DNA of 64,000 nt, from NCBI GenBank assembly GCA_020637815.1, contig JACKJS010000002.1:603092-667091 (forward strand), in the 5' to 3' direction. Positions within the stretch are counted from its first letter, which is position 1, and each line of letters begins with the position of its first letter. Made by a program: the position numbers and the translations under genes. Shown here piece after piece: positions 40,492 to 48,719 of the stretch. Origin of the DNA: Hyphomicrobiaceae bacterium. GTDB taxonomy: Bacteria > Pseudomonadota > Alphaproteobacteria > Rhizobiales > Methyloligellaceae. The notes beneath the pieces are model-generated. The model was not told where the DNA came from, made no database searches, and saw only the letters and a program-made list of their open reading frames with translations.

Positions 40492-41298
40492 ATGGGAACG
40501 ATCGGTCATCGGCTTTTCTTGTGCATTTTGGCGGTGACATTTGCCGCTTGCGCGCCGGCGTCCGCGTTTGCGTCGCCGCCCATCGTGCGGGTTCAATTCT
40601 TCGAACATTTCGACGACGAACCGGAGGAAGACCTTCCGCCTGCGGACGACCCTGCGCTCGACGGTCTCGATCTCCAAGCCTCGCCGGACTTGAACCTGGA
40701 CGCGGTGCCCGAGCCGCCTGCCGCGCTGCCCGATAGCGCCGAAGGTCAGGCGCCGAAAGCGCTGGACGAGGGACTGGCCGCTGTCGGCGTGCCGCCGGCG
40801 TTCGATCCCGCGGACAGGCCGGAATTGCTGGCGGGGCTTTACGACCGGCTCGCGCGCGCCAAGAGCCAGAACGATGCCGCGCCGATCACAGCGGCCATTG
40901 AAGAGTTGTGGACGACCTCCGGCAGCGACACGGTCGATCTTCTGATGAGCCGGGCGACCCAATTCGCCAACGACTCGGAGGTCGATCTCTCGCTCGCGGT
41001 GCTGGATGCCATCGTGGATCTCGCGCCGAACGAAGCGGAAGCCTGGTATTTGCGCGCCAAGGTCAACGTGCTTGCGGGCAATCCGGAGCGCGCCCTGGCT
41101 GATCTGCGCCACACGCTCAATCTGGACGCGAAGCACTATCTGGCGATCACCGATCTCGGGCTCGTGCTGGAACAGCTCGGCGCGAAGAAAGAAGCGCTGG
41201 AAGCCTATCGGCAGGCGCTCGCGGTCAATCCCTATTTGGATGACGCCAAGGCTGGTGTCGACGCGCTCGAACGCGAAGTCGAAGGTCAGGACATCTAG
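40492..41298 (+). CDS. TPR-repeat secreted protein
   Basis: 268 residues from ATG 40492 (MGTIGHRLFLCILAVTFAACAPASAFA, a signal peptide with a possible lipoprotein-like Cys). Residues about 30-110 are acidic and low complexity. From residue 115 three tetratricopeptide repeats follow (VDLSLAVLDAIVDLAPNEAEAWYLRAKVNVLAG, PERALADLRHTLNLDAKHYLAITDLGLVLEQLG, KKEALEAYRQALAVNPYLDDAKA). Likely a periplasmic scaffold; partner unknown. It is convergent with pyk. Confidence 0.82.
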   Translation: MGTIGHRLFLCILAVTFAACAPASAFASPPIVRVQFFEHFDDEPEEDLPPADDPALDGLDLQASPDLNLDAVPEPPAALPDSAEGQAPKALDEGLAAVGVPPAFDPADRPELLAGLYDRLARAKSQNDAAPITAAIEELWTTSGSDTVDLLMSRATQFANDSEVDLSLAVLDAIVDLAPNEAEAWYLRAKVNVLAGNPERALADLRHTLNLDAKHYLAITDLGLVLEQLGAKKEALEAYRQALAVNPYLDDAKAGVDALEREVEGQDI

Positions 41299-41364
41299 GC
41301 CAGGACATCTCGGCCAAGACATCTAGACGGGAAATCCGAGCGGGCTTGCCGGTAGCAGCCGGTC

Positions 41365-42804
41365 TTATGGGATATCGTCGTCCGCGGTCGGATCGACTTC
41401 GGCAATGCGCAACAGATTCGTCGCGCCCGACTTTCCGAGCGGCACGCCGGCGGTCACGATGACCTGTTGTCCGGCCTTCGCGAACCCCTCCTCGTAGGCG
41501 ATGCGGCAGGCCTTCGCGACCATGTCGTCGAGATTGATCGGATCGTCGGCGAGCACGCAATGCTGGCCCCAAACGATCGAGAGCTTCCGCGCGGTGCGCG
41601 GAATCGGCGTCAGCGCCAGGATCGGCTGTTGCGGCCGTTCGCGCGCGGCGCGCAAGGCCGTGGCGCCCGAGGCCGTGTAGCAAACGATGGCGGCTAGATC
41701 GAGGGTCTCGGCGACCGTACGGGCCGCCGCCGAGATCGCGTCGGCTCCTGTTGCCTGAGGGTCGATGCGCTGCGCATGAATGATCGCGGCATGCAGCGGA
41801 TCGTGTTCCACCTCGACGGCGATGCTGTTCATGGTGGCGACAGCCTCGACCGGGAATTTCCCGACCGCCGACTCTGCCGAAAGCATCACCGCGTCGGTGC
41901 CTTCAAACACGGCGGTGGCGACGTCCGACACCTCCGCGCGCGTCGGGACGGGCGCGTAGATCATCGATTCCAGCATCTGCGTGGCCACGACCACGGGCTT
42001 ACCGGCATTGCGCGCCGCGCGGCTGATCTGCTTCTGTAGGCCGGGCACCTTCTCCACCGGCATTTCCACGCCGAGATCGCCGCGCGCCACCATGATCCCG
42101 TCCGCGAGGTCCACGATCTCCTTGAGAAAGTGGATGGCGGTCGGCTTTTCGATCTTGGCCATGATGGCGGACCGGTTCTTGCTGAGTTTCCGCGCTTCTT
42201 CGATGTCGGCCGGCCGCTGGACAAAGGACAATGCGAGCCAGGAGACGCCGATCGAATTCGCGCATTCGATGTCCGCGCGATCCTTGTCGGTTAGGGCGCC
42301 GAAGGGCAGCACCGTGTCCGGCAGGCTGATGCCCTTGCGGCTGCCGAGCAGACCGGAATTGAGCACTTCGGCGTCGATGCGCACGTCCGAGGCTTCCACG
42401 ACGCGCAGCCTGAGTTTGCCGTCGTCCAGCAGGAGCATGTGGCCGTTCTCGACCGACTCGAAGATCTCCGGATGCGGGAGATGGACACGGCCCAATCCGC
42501 CGACATCTTCGCGGCGAACGAAGCTGACGATGTCGCCTTTCGTCAAGCGCATCGTTCCGGATTCGATCTTACCGATGCGGAGCTTGGGTCCTTGCAGGTC
42601 CACCAGGATGCCGATGGGACGCGAAAACTCCGTTTCCAGCTTTCGGACAATCCCGTGGACCTCCCGCAAGCCGTCGTGGGTCGCGTGGCTCATGTTCACA
42701 CGAAAGACGTCGGCGCCCGCTTCGAACAGGTGCCGCATGGTTTCTTCGTTTGTGGAGGCAGGACCGAGCGTAGCGACGATCTTGACTCGCCGGTTACGCC
42801 TCAT
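41365..42804 (-). CDS. pyk: Pyruvate kinase
   Basis: 479 residues, normal length. RRVKIVATLGPASTNEETM at the N terminus, FRVNMSHATHDGLREV, the active-site motif IMAKIEKPTAIHFLKEI, MVARGDLGVEMPVEKV, and the C-terminal allosteric domain (MLSAESAVGKFPVEAV). It converts phosphoenolpyruvate and ADP to pyruvate and ATP. The start overlaps the stop of the DUF1036 gene upstream (ATGA), so the two are co-transcribed. Confidence 0.97.
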   Translation of the reverse strand: MRRNRRVKIVATLGPASTNEETMRHLFEAGADVFRVNMSHATHDGLREVHGIVRKLETEFSRPIGILVDLQGPKLRIGKIESGTMRLTKGDIVSFVRREDVGGLGRVHLPHPEIFESVENGHMLLLDDGKLRLRVVEASDVRIDAEVLNSGLLGSRKGISLPDTVLPFGALTDKDRADIECANSIGVSWLALSFVQRPADIEEARKLSKNRSAIMAKIEKPTAIHFLKEIVDLADGIMVARGDLGVEMPVEKVPGLQKQISRAARNAGKPVVVATQMLESMIYAPVPTRAEVSDVATAVFEGTDAVMLSAESAVGKFPVEAVATMNSIAVEVEHDPLHAAIIHAQRIDPQATGADAISAAARTVAETLDLAAIVCYTASGATALRAARERPQQPILALTPIPRTARKLSIVWGQHCVLADDPINLDDMVAKACRIAYEEGFAKAGQQVIVTAGVPLGKSGATNLLRIAEVDPTADDDIP

Positions 42805-43298
42805 TGGTTTTTGTCTTCGCCTTCAGGGTCCGTGAGACGCACGGTCCAATCCCTCTCTTCGCCGGTGTCGACCTCGAAGAAACCCGTGCGCCGGTGGCCG
42901 CGCTTCTCGCAATCGTTGGTGTCGCGAATGGTGAAGGACTTGTCGTCCGTGCACATATAGAGGCTACCTGCCCACTCGCCACCACGGTCATAGTCCACCG
43001 CATGGATATAATAGTAGCGTCCGATCAGCACACCCTTGAGCAAGGTCTCGCATGTGTGCGACGCGATGTTCCACCAGCCTTCGCTGGCCCAGCCTTCGGT
43101 ATCCTTGTAGCCGATGGCGACGCCCACGCGGCTGGCCGTGGTGTTGCACAACTTCAGGTCGGCCATCGCGGGCGTAATGCCGGGTCCCGTCAGGATGCCG
43201 AGTGCCGTGACTCCAGCCGCGATAGTCGCTGTGGCAACCAAGCGGCGCGCTACGGCCCGGATAGGGGCGGATTTGCAGATCACATCGGAGACAGGCAT
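42801..43298 (-). CDS. DUF1036 membrane or secreted protein
   Basis: 165 residues. N-terminal helix or signal (LVATATIAAGVTALGILTG), then the DUF1036 signature: KLCNTTASRVGVAIGYKD, EGWWNIASHTCETLLKGVLIGRYYYIHAVDY and FTIRDTNDCEKRGHRRTGFFEVDTG, with paired cysteines likely forming disulfides. The DUF1036-pyk pair is common in Rhizobiales; function unknown. Translationally coupled to pyk. Confidence 0.9.
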   Translation of the reverse strand: MPVSDVICKSAPIRAVARRLVATATIAAGVTALGILTGPGITPAMADLKLCNTTASRVGVAIGYKDTEGWASEGWWNIASHTCETLLKGVLIGRYYYIHAVDYDRGGEWAGSLYMCTDDKSFTIRDTNDCEKRGHRRTGFFEVDTGEERDWTVRLTDPEGEDKNQ

Positions 43299-43434
43299 CG
43301 GGTTCTCAAAGTCTGAAAGTCGTATCTAACGGGCCCCGAACGGTAGCGGCGAATAGGTTGCATTTCTCTGACCGGCGGGGATGGATTATAAGGCTGGGGC
43401 TGCGCCGATAAAACACCGCCCAACTTTGGGGTAA

Positions 43435-44295
43435 ATGTGTCGCGGCCTCGAGTTTGCTACGCTGGGTTCTATCGCTTTGGAGTTAAGTCTGGATACGTTG
43501 GTACAAGAAGAGTTGGGCGAGAAGCCATACCGGACCATTGACGGGGATGTAAAGCTTGGTCTCTTGATCCTTTGCGATCACGCGCAGAACCGTATCCCGG
43601 AAGACTTTCACACGCTTGGGCTGCGGCCGGAAGACCTCCACCGCCATACTGCGTTCGATCTCGGCGCGGAGGGCGTGACCCGCTTCCTCGCCAAGATGCT
43701 CGGCGCACCCGCCGTCATCAGCCAGTTCTCGCGGCTTCTCGTCGATCCGAACCGGGGCCTGGACGACCCGACGCTGATCATGGAGATCGCAGACGGTCTC
43801 GTGGTTCCGGGCAATGTCGGCTTGAGTGCGGCGGCGCGGGAGGAACGGCTCGACCGCTTCTACCGGCCCTATGACGACGCCGTTGGCGGGATGGTCGGTG
43901 CGGCCATCGACGCGGGAAGGCCGCCCGTGATCCTCTCGATCCACAGCTTCACGCAGGCTTGGAAAGGCGTTCCGAGGCCCTGGCATACCTCCGTACTGTG
44001 GGACAAGGACCCCCGGTTACCCGTGCCTCTGCTCGACGGCCTCAAGACTATTCCGGACGTCGTGGTCGGCGATAACGTTCCGTATTCGGGACAGCTCAAG
44101 GGCGATACGCTTTACCGGCACGCCACCGCACGCGGCCTCGCTCATGCCCTCATCGAGGTCCGGCAGGACTTGATCCTGGGCGAGCAGGGTCAGGCGGAAT
44201 GGGCCGCGCACCTTGCGCGGGTCGTTTCCGGCGTGCTGCAGTCCACCGACGGACTGAACACGATCGAGTATCACGGCTCTCATACGGGCATCTGA
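43435..44295 (+). CDS. N-formylglutamate amidohydrolase family protein (second copy)
   Basis: 286 residues from ATG 43435; the N-terminal 20 residues are less conserved in style, so a later start is possible. Family motifs: LLILCDHAQNRIPEDF, HTAFDLGAEGVTRFLAKML, RLLVDPNRGLDDPTLI, ILSIHSFTQAWKG and LIEVRQDLILGEQGQAEWA. It belongs to the same fold as the gene at 24969-25868 but a different subgroup, so its substrate may differ. Next gene after 17 bp is DUF1244. Confidence 0.85.
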   Translation: MCRGLEFATLGSIALELSLDTLVQEELGEKPYRTIDGDVKLGLLILCDHAQNRIPEDFHTLGLRPEDLHRHTAFDLGAEGVTRFLAKMLGAPAVISQFSRLLVDPNRGLDDPTLIMEIADGLVVPGNVGLSAAAREERLDRFYRPYDDAVGGMVGAAIDAGRPPVILSIHSFTQAWKGVPRPWHTSVLWDKDPRLPVPLLDGLKTIPDVVVGDNVPYSGQLKGDTLYRHATARGLAHALIEVRQDLILGEQGQAEWAAHLARVVSGVLQSTDGLNTIEYHGSHTGI

Positions 44296-44312
44296 CGGAC
44301 GAAAGGCGCGGC

Positions 44313-44567
44313 ATGGACGAGACAGCAAGAACCGAGATCGAGGCGGCGGCCTTCCGGCGGTTGGTGGAACATCTGCAAGAGCGGACCGATGTGCAGAACA
44401 TCGATCTGATGGACCTGGCCGGCTTTTGCCGGAACTGCCTGTCGCGGTGGTATCTGGAGGCGGCCGACGAACGCGGCATCCCGCTCGCCAAGGCCGAGGC
44501 GCAAGAGATCGTCTACGGAATGCCTTACGAGGACTGGAAGGCGAAGTTCCAGACCGAACGCGCCTGA
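44313..44567 (+). CDS. DUF1244 family protein
   Basis: 84 residues from ATG 44313 (GAAAGG upstream). RRLVEHLQERTDVQNIDLMDLAGFCRNCLSRWY and EAQEIVYGMPYEDWKAKFQ are characteristic of DUF1244. Small, acidic, alpha-helical, with a CRNC motif that could bind metal. Function unknown; synteny with the family member above is a Rhizobiales feature. Confidence 0.9.
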   Translation: MDETARTEIEAAAFRRLVEHLQERTDVQNIDLMDLAGFCRNCLSRWYLEAADERGIPLAKAEAQEIVYGMPYEDWKAKFQTERA

Positions 44568-44736
44568 CGGCGAAATATCTTTTATATTGAATTGGTTAGG
44601 CGTCACTGCCAGGGCGTCCGGGCACCGGCTTTGGATAAGCGGGAAAAGCGGGTCGTTGCGCCTTGCCGCGTCTCGCGATTCTGGCTCAAGCTCCGCTCTT
44701 CATCGAATCATCGCAAAACGTCTCGAGGAACCCAAC

Positions 44737-45000
44737 GTGCAGCTTCAGACATCGGCCAAAGATCAGCTTCGTGCCATCGTATCCCGTATCGAACGGTTGG
44801 AGGAAGAAAAGGCGGCGCTCTCCGCGGATCTGAAGGAGGTCTACGCGGAGGCCAAGGGCAACGGATTCGACGTCAAGGCGCTTCGGAAGGTCATCAGCCT
44901 CCGCAAGCAGGACGACAACAAGCGCCGTGAGGAGGAGATGATCCTCGCCACCTATCTCCACGCGCTGGGCATGGATGCCGAGGAGTCCGAGGCGGCGTAG
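44737..45000 (+). CDS. gapR: Nucleoid-associated protein GapR (DUF2312)
   Basis: 87 residues from GTG 44737. Helical sequence with QLRAIVSRIERLEEEKAALSADLKEVYAEAKGNGFDVKALRKVISLRKQD and ILATYLHALGM, matching GapR along its whole length. GapR binds overtwisted AT-rich DNA ahead of forks and polymerases and stimulates gyrase and topoisomerase IV; it is essential in several alphaproteobacteria. Confidence 0.93.
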   Translation: MQLQTSAKDQLRAIVSRIERLEEEKAALSADLKEVYAEAKGNGFDVKALRKVISLRKQDDNKRREEEMILATYLHALGMDAEESEAA

Positions 45001-45049
45001 GCCGCTGCTACGTGAGAAGCCGATTGGCCGTCCGGCGCCCGTGCGCCTT

Positions 45050-46384
45050 CTAAAGGGCGCGCGCCAACCGGGTCGGACCTTGTTTCGGCAGACCCGCATA
45101 GAGGCTTCTTACTGCCGGGCCGGTGAGCGTCTGGACGCTGGCCAGGCCGAGATAGCCGGAGGTCCGGCGGAATTCGAAGCGCGCGGGTTGATCCATATCC
45201 TCGAACAGAAAGTCGATGTCGTCTTGCTCGGGGTGCGTGAGCGGCAAGAGCTCGCGGTCTTGCGCGACCGAGGTGTCGGACATCAAGCTAGCCGTTTCGA
45301 ATGGGACGTAGCTCAGCTCGTCCGGATGGTCGTCGTCGTATTCCGGTGCGCTGACCACTGAGGCCGGCTTGTAGGCGGGCGCTTTCTGCTGCGCCGAGAC
45401 GGACATTTGCGGCGGGATCGGAGCTCTGACTTGCGCCTGGCTTGACGCGTCACGCTGCCAGGGCAGGGCGCCACCAAGACTCGCCAGTGCGAAGTTCCTG
45501 GCCGGTTTTGCAGGCTCCGGCACTTCCGCGTCGGCCGGCGCGAGCGTCATGGGTTTGAACTGCGGTTCCGCCGAGGCGACTACCGGCATCGCGACCGGCG
45601 GGTTCGTCAGCTGAGCGACGAGTCGGACCGGGTTAGGCGTGGGAAGCGGCGTCGCGGACGCAATCGCGATCGGTGACGTCAGGCCCTTGGCCTGAGCGAT
45701 CAGCGTTGGATTGACCATGCCTTTCGCCATCGCGGCTTCGTAATCTCTCTTGGTGATCCGCCGTCCGTCGCTCGGAACGTAGCCGGTCTTGCCTTCCGGG
45801 AAGAGGGCGGCGAGCTCGAGCCGGGGCATGCGCGGCCACATGCGCACATTTCCGACATCCACATGAACGAAGGGAATGCCCGAGGTCGGGTAGTATCCGA
45901 CGCCGCCGACCTCCTGAATGAGGGCCGATGCGCGGAGCGTCTTCAAAGGAACGTCCGGGAAATGAATGTCGCAGGCCTTGCCGAGCGTGTGTTGGCTCCG
46001 GCGAGCCTGACCGCCACCGGCCCGTCTGAGCTTTTCGTTGGTCCTCGGGCTGCGGTAACCGGAAATGAGATGGATCGGCTCCTTGGACCCGAGCCGCTCG
46101 TGAAGGGTCCAAACCAGATCGATCAGCTCACGGTTCATTGTCGTGGGCTCGTTCGCACGCCAGTCGCGCATGAACCAGTTGAGCTTTTTGAGCGCTTCCT
46201 CGTCCCACACGCCATCGCGCTTGTAGGTGACGGTCAGCGTCTCTTTCGTGTGGATCTCGTAGAGTGAAAGGGTGCGGTCTTCGGCGGAAGCGCCGACAGT
46301 CTGGCCGATGACCGCGAGGGCGGTCAGGCTCAAGACCGCTGCGCGCAGCGCAGCCCGGCGTACACGGCTCCCCCTAAAACGCAT
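45050..46384 (-). CDS. DUF882 / YcbK-like murein endopeptidase (peptidase M15 family)
   Basis: 444 residues. Signal peptide at residues 1-35. M15-type domain: LISGYRSPRTNEKLRRAGG near residue 104, zinc-site motif SQHTLGKACDIHF near residue 129 and IPFVHVDVGNVRMWPR near residue 168. The C-terminal 220 residues are Pro/Ala-rich, probably disordered, and may contact the envelope. It resembles E. coli MepK, which cuts 3-3 cross-links made by L,D-transpeptidases; the L,D-transpeptidase gene lies directly upstream on the same strand. Confidence 0.88.
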   Translation of the reverse strand: MRFRGSRVRRAALRAAVLSLTALAVIGQTVGASAEDRTLSLYEIHTKETLTVTYKRDGVWDEEALKKLNWFMRDWRANEPTTMNRELIDLVWTLHERLGSKEPIHLISGYRSPRTNEKLRRAGGGQARRSQHTLGKACDIHFPDVPLKTLRASALIQEVGGVGYYPTSGIPFVHVDVGNVRMWPRMPRLELAALFPEGKTGYVPSDGRRITKRDYEAAMAKGMVNPTLIAQAKGLTSPIAIASATPLPTPNPVRLVAQLTNPPVAMPVVASAEPQFKPMTLAPADAEVPEPAKPARNFALASLGGALPWQRDASSQAQVRAPIPPQMSVSAQQKAPAYKPASVVSAPEYDDDHPDELSYVPFETASLMSDTSVAQDRELLPLTHPEQDDIDFLFEDMDQPARFEFRRTSGYLGLASVQTLTGPAVRSLYAGLPKQGPTRLARAL

Positions 46385-46719
46385 CCCGTCTTTCCGTAAT
46401 TTCCCTCGCCGGCCTTACTCGGCCGACTTTCCCCAATGACACCAGGCCTTTAAGGCCATTCTGTGCCGCTGGCCGCACGTACCCCACTGCGGCCAATAAG
46501 CAACAGTATCCAGACAAAATGAGCGAAAAACAAGGCAAAGCCGTTAACTGTACCGGCGCATTTTTGCGCGTAGTTAACAGTTCCTGATCGGCAGAACTCT
46601 GTTGTTTTTCTTGTTGGTGCGGGTCCGCCGTAGAGCGGCGGGCACGCGGGCTTCGGCCTCGCGGGTCGAAGAATCGGTAAGGATCATCGCGGGCGCACGC
46701 CGCTTGACACGGCCGTCCG
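46385..46719. other. 335-bp intergenic region with paired GTTAAC sites
   Basis: No gene. Two GTTAAC palindromes at 46543-46548 and 46573-46578 (30 bp apart, three helical turns) flank a small hairpin GCGCA-TTTT-TGCGC (46556-46569). The region carries the promoter of the DUF882 gene. Which protein binds is unknown. Confidence 0.4.
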
Positions 46720-48699
46720 TCAAAACGTGTTCCGGGCGAACCGCGCGGCCGGGGCCGGGCGCTGCCGCTCGGCCTGCCGTGTGGGGAAGGCCGTATCCGG
46801 ATGATCCGAGGCGGCGTAGCCCTGGCCCTTCTTGAACAGGGCCGCGCTCATGCGCCGGTCGTGGCCGTAGATGTCTCCGTAGGTCGTGATCGAACCGTCG
46901 TCGTTCACCCAGAGCGTGAAGTAGGTGATGTAGACGGGGATCGGATCGTTCAGCGCGACCTGCTGGTCGTAGCCCGTGTCGAACGCGGTCTGCGTCTTGG
47001 CCGAGCTCCAGTTGCGGTCGTGCTTCAGGAGAACGGCAGCGAACATGTCCGGATCCTGCACACGCATGCAGCCGTGGCTTTCGGCGCGCACGGAGCGATT
47101 GAAGAAGTGCTTCTGCGGCGTGTCGTGCATGTAGACGTCATGCTTGTTCGGGAACACGAACTTCACGCGTCCCAGCACATTGTTCGGGCTCGGCGGCTGG
47201 TAGAAATGAAGCTTGCGGATGTCGACGCGGCCCCAGTCGATCGCCTGCGGGTCGATGTCCTGTCCGTTGTACTTGATGCGCAGCTCGTGCTGCTGCAGCA
47301 CGCGCGTGTCCCAGCGCGTTCCGTACCACCCACCGCCATAGGGGCGGATATAGGGCCGGATCTCGTCCGTCTTGATGGAATTCGGAACGTTCCAATACGG
47401 CCCGAACACCACAGACTTCATGTCGGCCGAGAAAATGGGGGTCGGCGTCTTCGTGGCGCCCGCGACGACCCGCGTCGTGTGGATCGTCTTGTCGTCCTCG
47501 ACCACGCGCAGCATGTATTCCGGCACGTTCACGGTGACGTAGAACCGGCCTTGGTCCTGCGGCAGCCAGCGCCAGCGCTCCATGTTCAGAAGGATCTTCT
47601 TGATGTCCGCCGTGCTCCCGGCGCTGCGCAGATGCGGGCTGTTGAGTAGACGCCGCGTGCCGGGACCCACGACCCCGTCCGCCGTCGCGTTGTGCGTCTT
47701 CTGAAAGTGCTTCACCGCCTCGGCTACCGCTTGGTCGTAGAGTGAGGGGTCGCCGCCTTGCGCGAGGCCGAGACGCTTGCGCAGCAGCGAGACTTGCGGG
47801 TCCGCATCGCCGAACTGAAGCAGGGGTCCGTCCGGAATCTGGATTTCGGGGGCCTTGCTGCCGGCGTCCGTCTCGCCGCCGCGTAGAGCGATCAGCTTTT
47901 TGCGTAGCCGCTCGAATTGCGGGTGCTGCGGCTGAAAGCTCCGCAAATAGGCGGCCGGGTCGGAACGGAAGGCGACCGAGTGGATGACTTCGGACGGCTT
48001 CGGTAGCGCCAGTGTCGGATCGAGATTGCGCGAAATACGGCTCGGCGCGATGCGGCCGCCGCGGGCGTCCCGCGCATAGGCGAGCACGGCCTGGCTGATG
48101 GCGATCTCCGCCGAGGCGAGGGTGGCAATGGCGTCCGATGACGTTGCGTCGAAGCCGCGCATTTCGGGGAGCTTGTAGTCGGACGCATCGAGGCCGTAAT
48201 CGTCCGCCCGTTCGATCTCGGCGACGACCGCCTTGCCGCGCGCGCTCAGGCCCTTGCCGCCGACCCACAGAAGGGGCTGGCCGGCGTCGCTGTAATACTC
48301 GACCAGCGCGCCTCTGATGCCGGCCGTCTGCGTCTCCGTTAGCGGAAAGCTCTCGCTGAGTTCCGACTGCACGGCCTCGCGGATGGCATCGGCGCGCGTC
48401 GCGGGCCGCGCCGGGCTCCCGGCCCGAGGGGCAGGGGCCACGTCGGTCGCCTTTTCCGGCTTAGGTGCCATGGCGCGCGGGGCGTCTTGCGCCGCCGTGA
48501 TTGAAGCCTTCGGCTTTTCGACTTTAGCCACCGTACCGAGCATCTGCACACGGAGCAAATCCGTGCTTAGCGGCTCCGCGCTCAGCATCGCGGTGCTGAC
48601 GGGGTGCTTCTCCTGGGTTGCTTTTTCGGTTGCCGCCGCCGGCAGGCCCGGCAGCCCCGCGCAGAGAAGCGTCAGTGCGATTGCGTGCGTTGGCTTCAT
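46720..48699 (-). CDS. L,D-transpeptidase (YcbB type) with peptidoglycan-binding domain
   Basis: 659 residues from ATG 48699; AAGGAG lies 9 bases upstream, and the earlier ATG 48708 would abut it. Signal peptide at residues 1-22. PG-binding domain near residue 350 (AVAEAVKHFQKTHNATADGVVGPG). YkuD catalytic domain with VRVVAGATKTPTP... and the nucleophile Cys in ESHGCMRV. YcbB-type enzymes make 3-3 cross-links between meso-diaminopimelate residues in the periplasm. The same frame reads on for 300 codons through the next gene, an artefact. It sits 21 bp after an NtrC-type regulator gene, probably in one operon. Confidence 0.92.
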   Translation of the reverse strand: MKPTHAIALTLLCAGLPGLPAAATEKATQEKHPVSTAMLSAEPLSTDLLRVQMLGTVAKVEKPKASITAAQDAPRAMAPKPEKATDVAPAPRAGSPARPATRADAIREAVQSELSESFPLTETQTAGIRGALVEYYSDAGQPLLWVGGKGLSARGKAVVAEIERADDYGLDASDYKLPEMRGFDATSSDAIATLASAEIAISQAVLAYARDARGGRIAPSRISRNLDPTLALPKPSEVIHSVAFRSDPAAYLRSFQPQHPQFERLRKKLIALRGGETDAGSKAPEIQIPDGPLLQFGDADPQVSLLRKRLGLAQGGDPSLYDQAVAEAVKHFQKTHNATADGVVGPGTRRLLNSPHLRSAGSTADIKKILLNMERWRWLPQDQGRFYVTVNVPEYMLRVVEDDKTIHTTRVVAGATKTPTPIFSADMKSVVFGPYWNVPNSIKTDEIRPYIRPYGGGWYGTRWDTRVLQQHELRIKYNGQDIDPQAIDWGRVDIRKLHFYQPPSPNNVLGRVKFVFPNKHDVYMHDTPQKHFFNRSVRAESHGCMRVQDPDMFAAVLLKHDRNWSSAKTQTAFDTGYDQQVALNDPIPVYITYFTLWVNDDGSITTYGDIYGHDRRMSAALFKKGQGYAASDHPDTAFPTRQAERQRPAPAARFARNTF

Positions 48700-48719
48700 T
48701 GCACTCATCTCCTTGCGGT

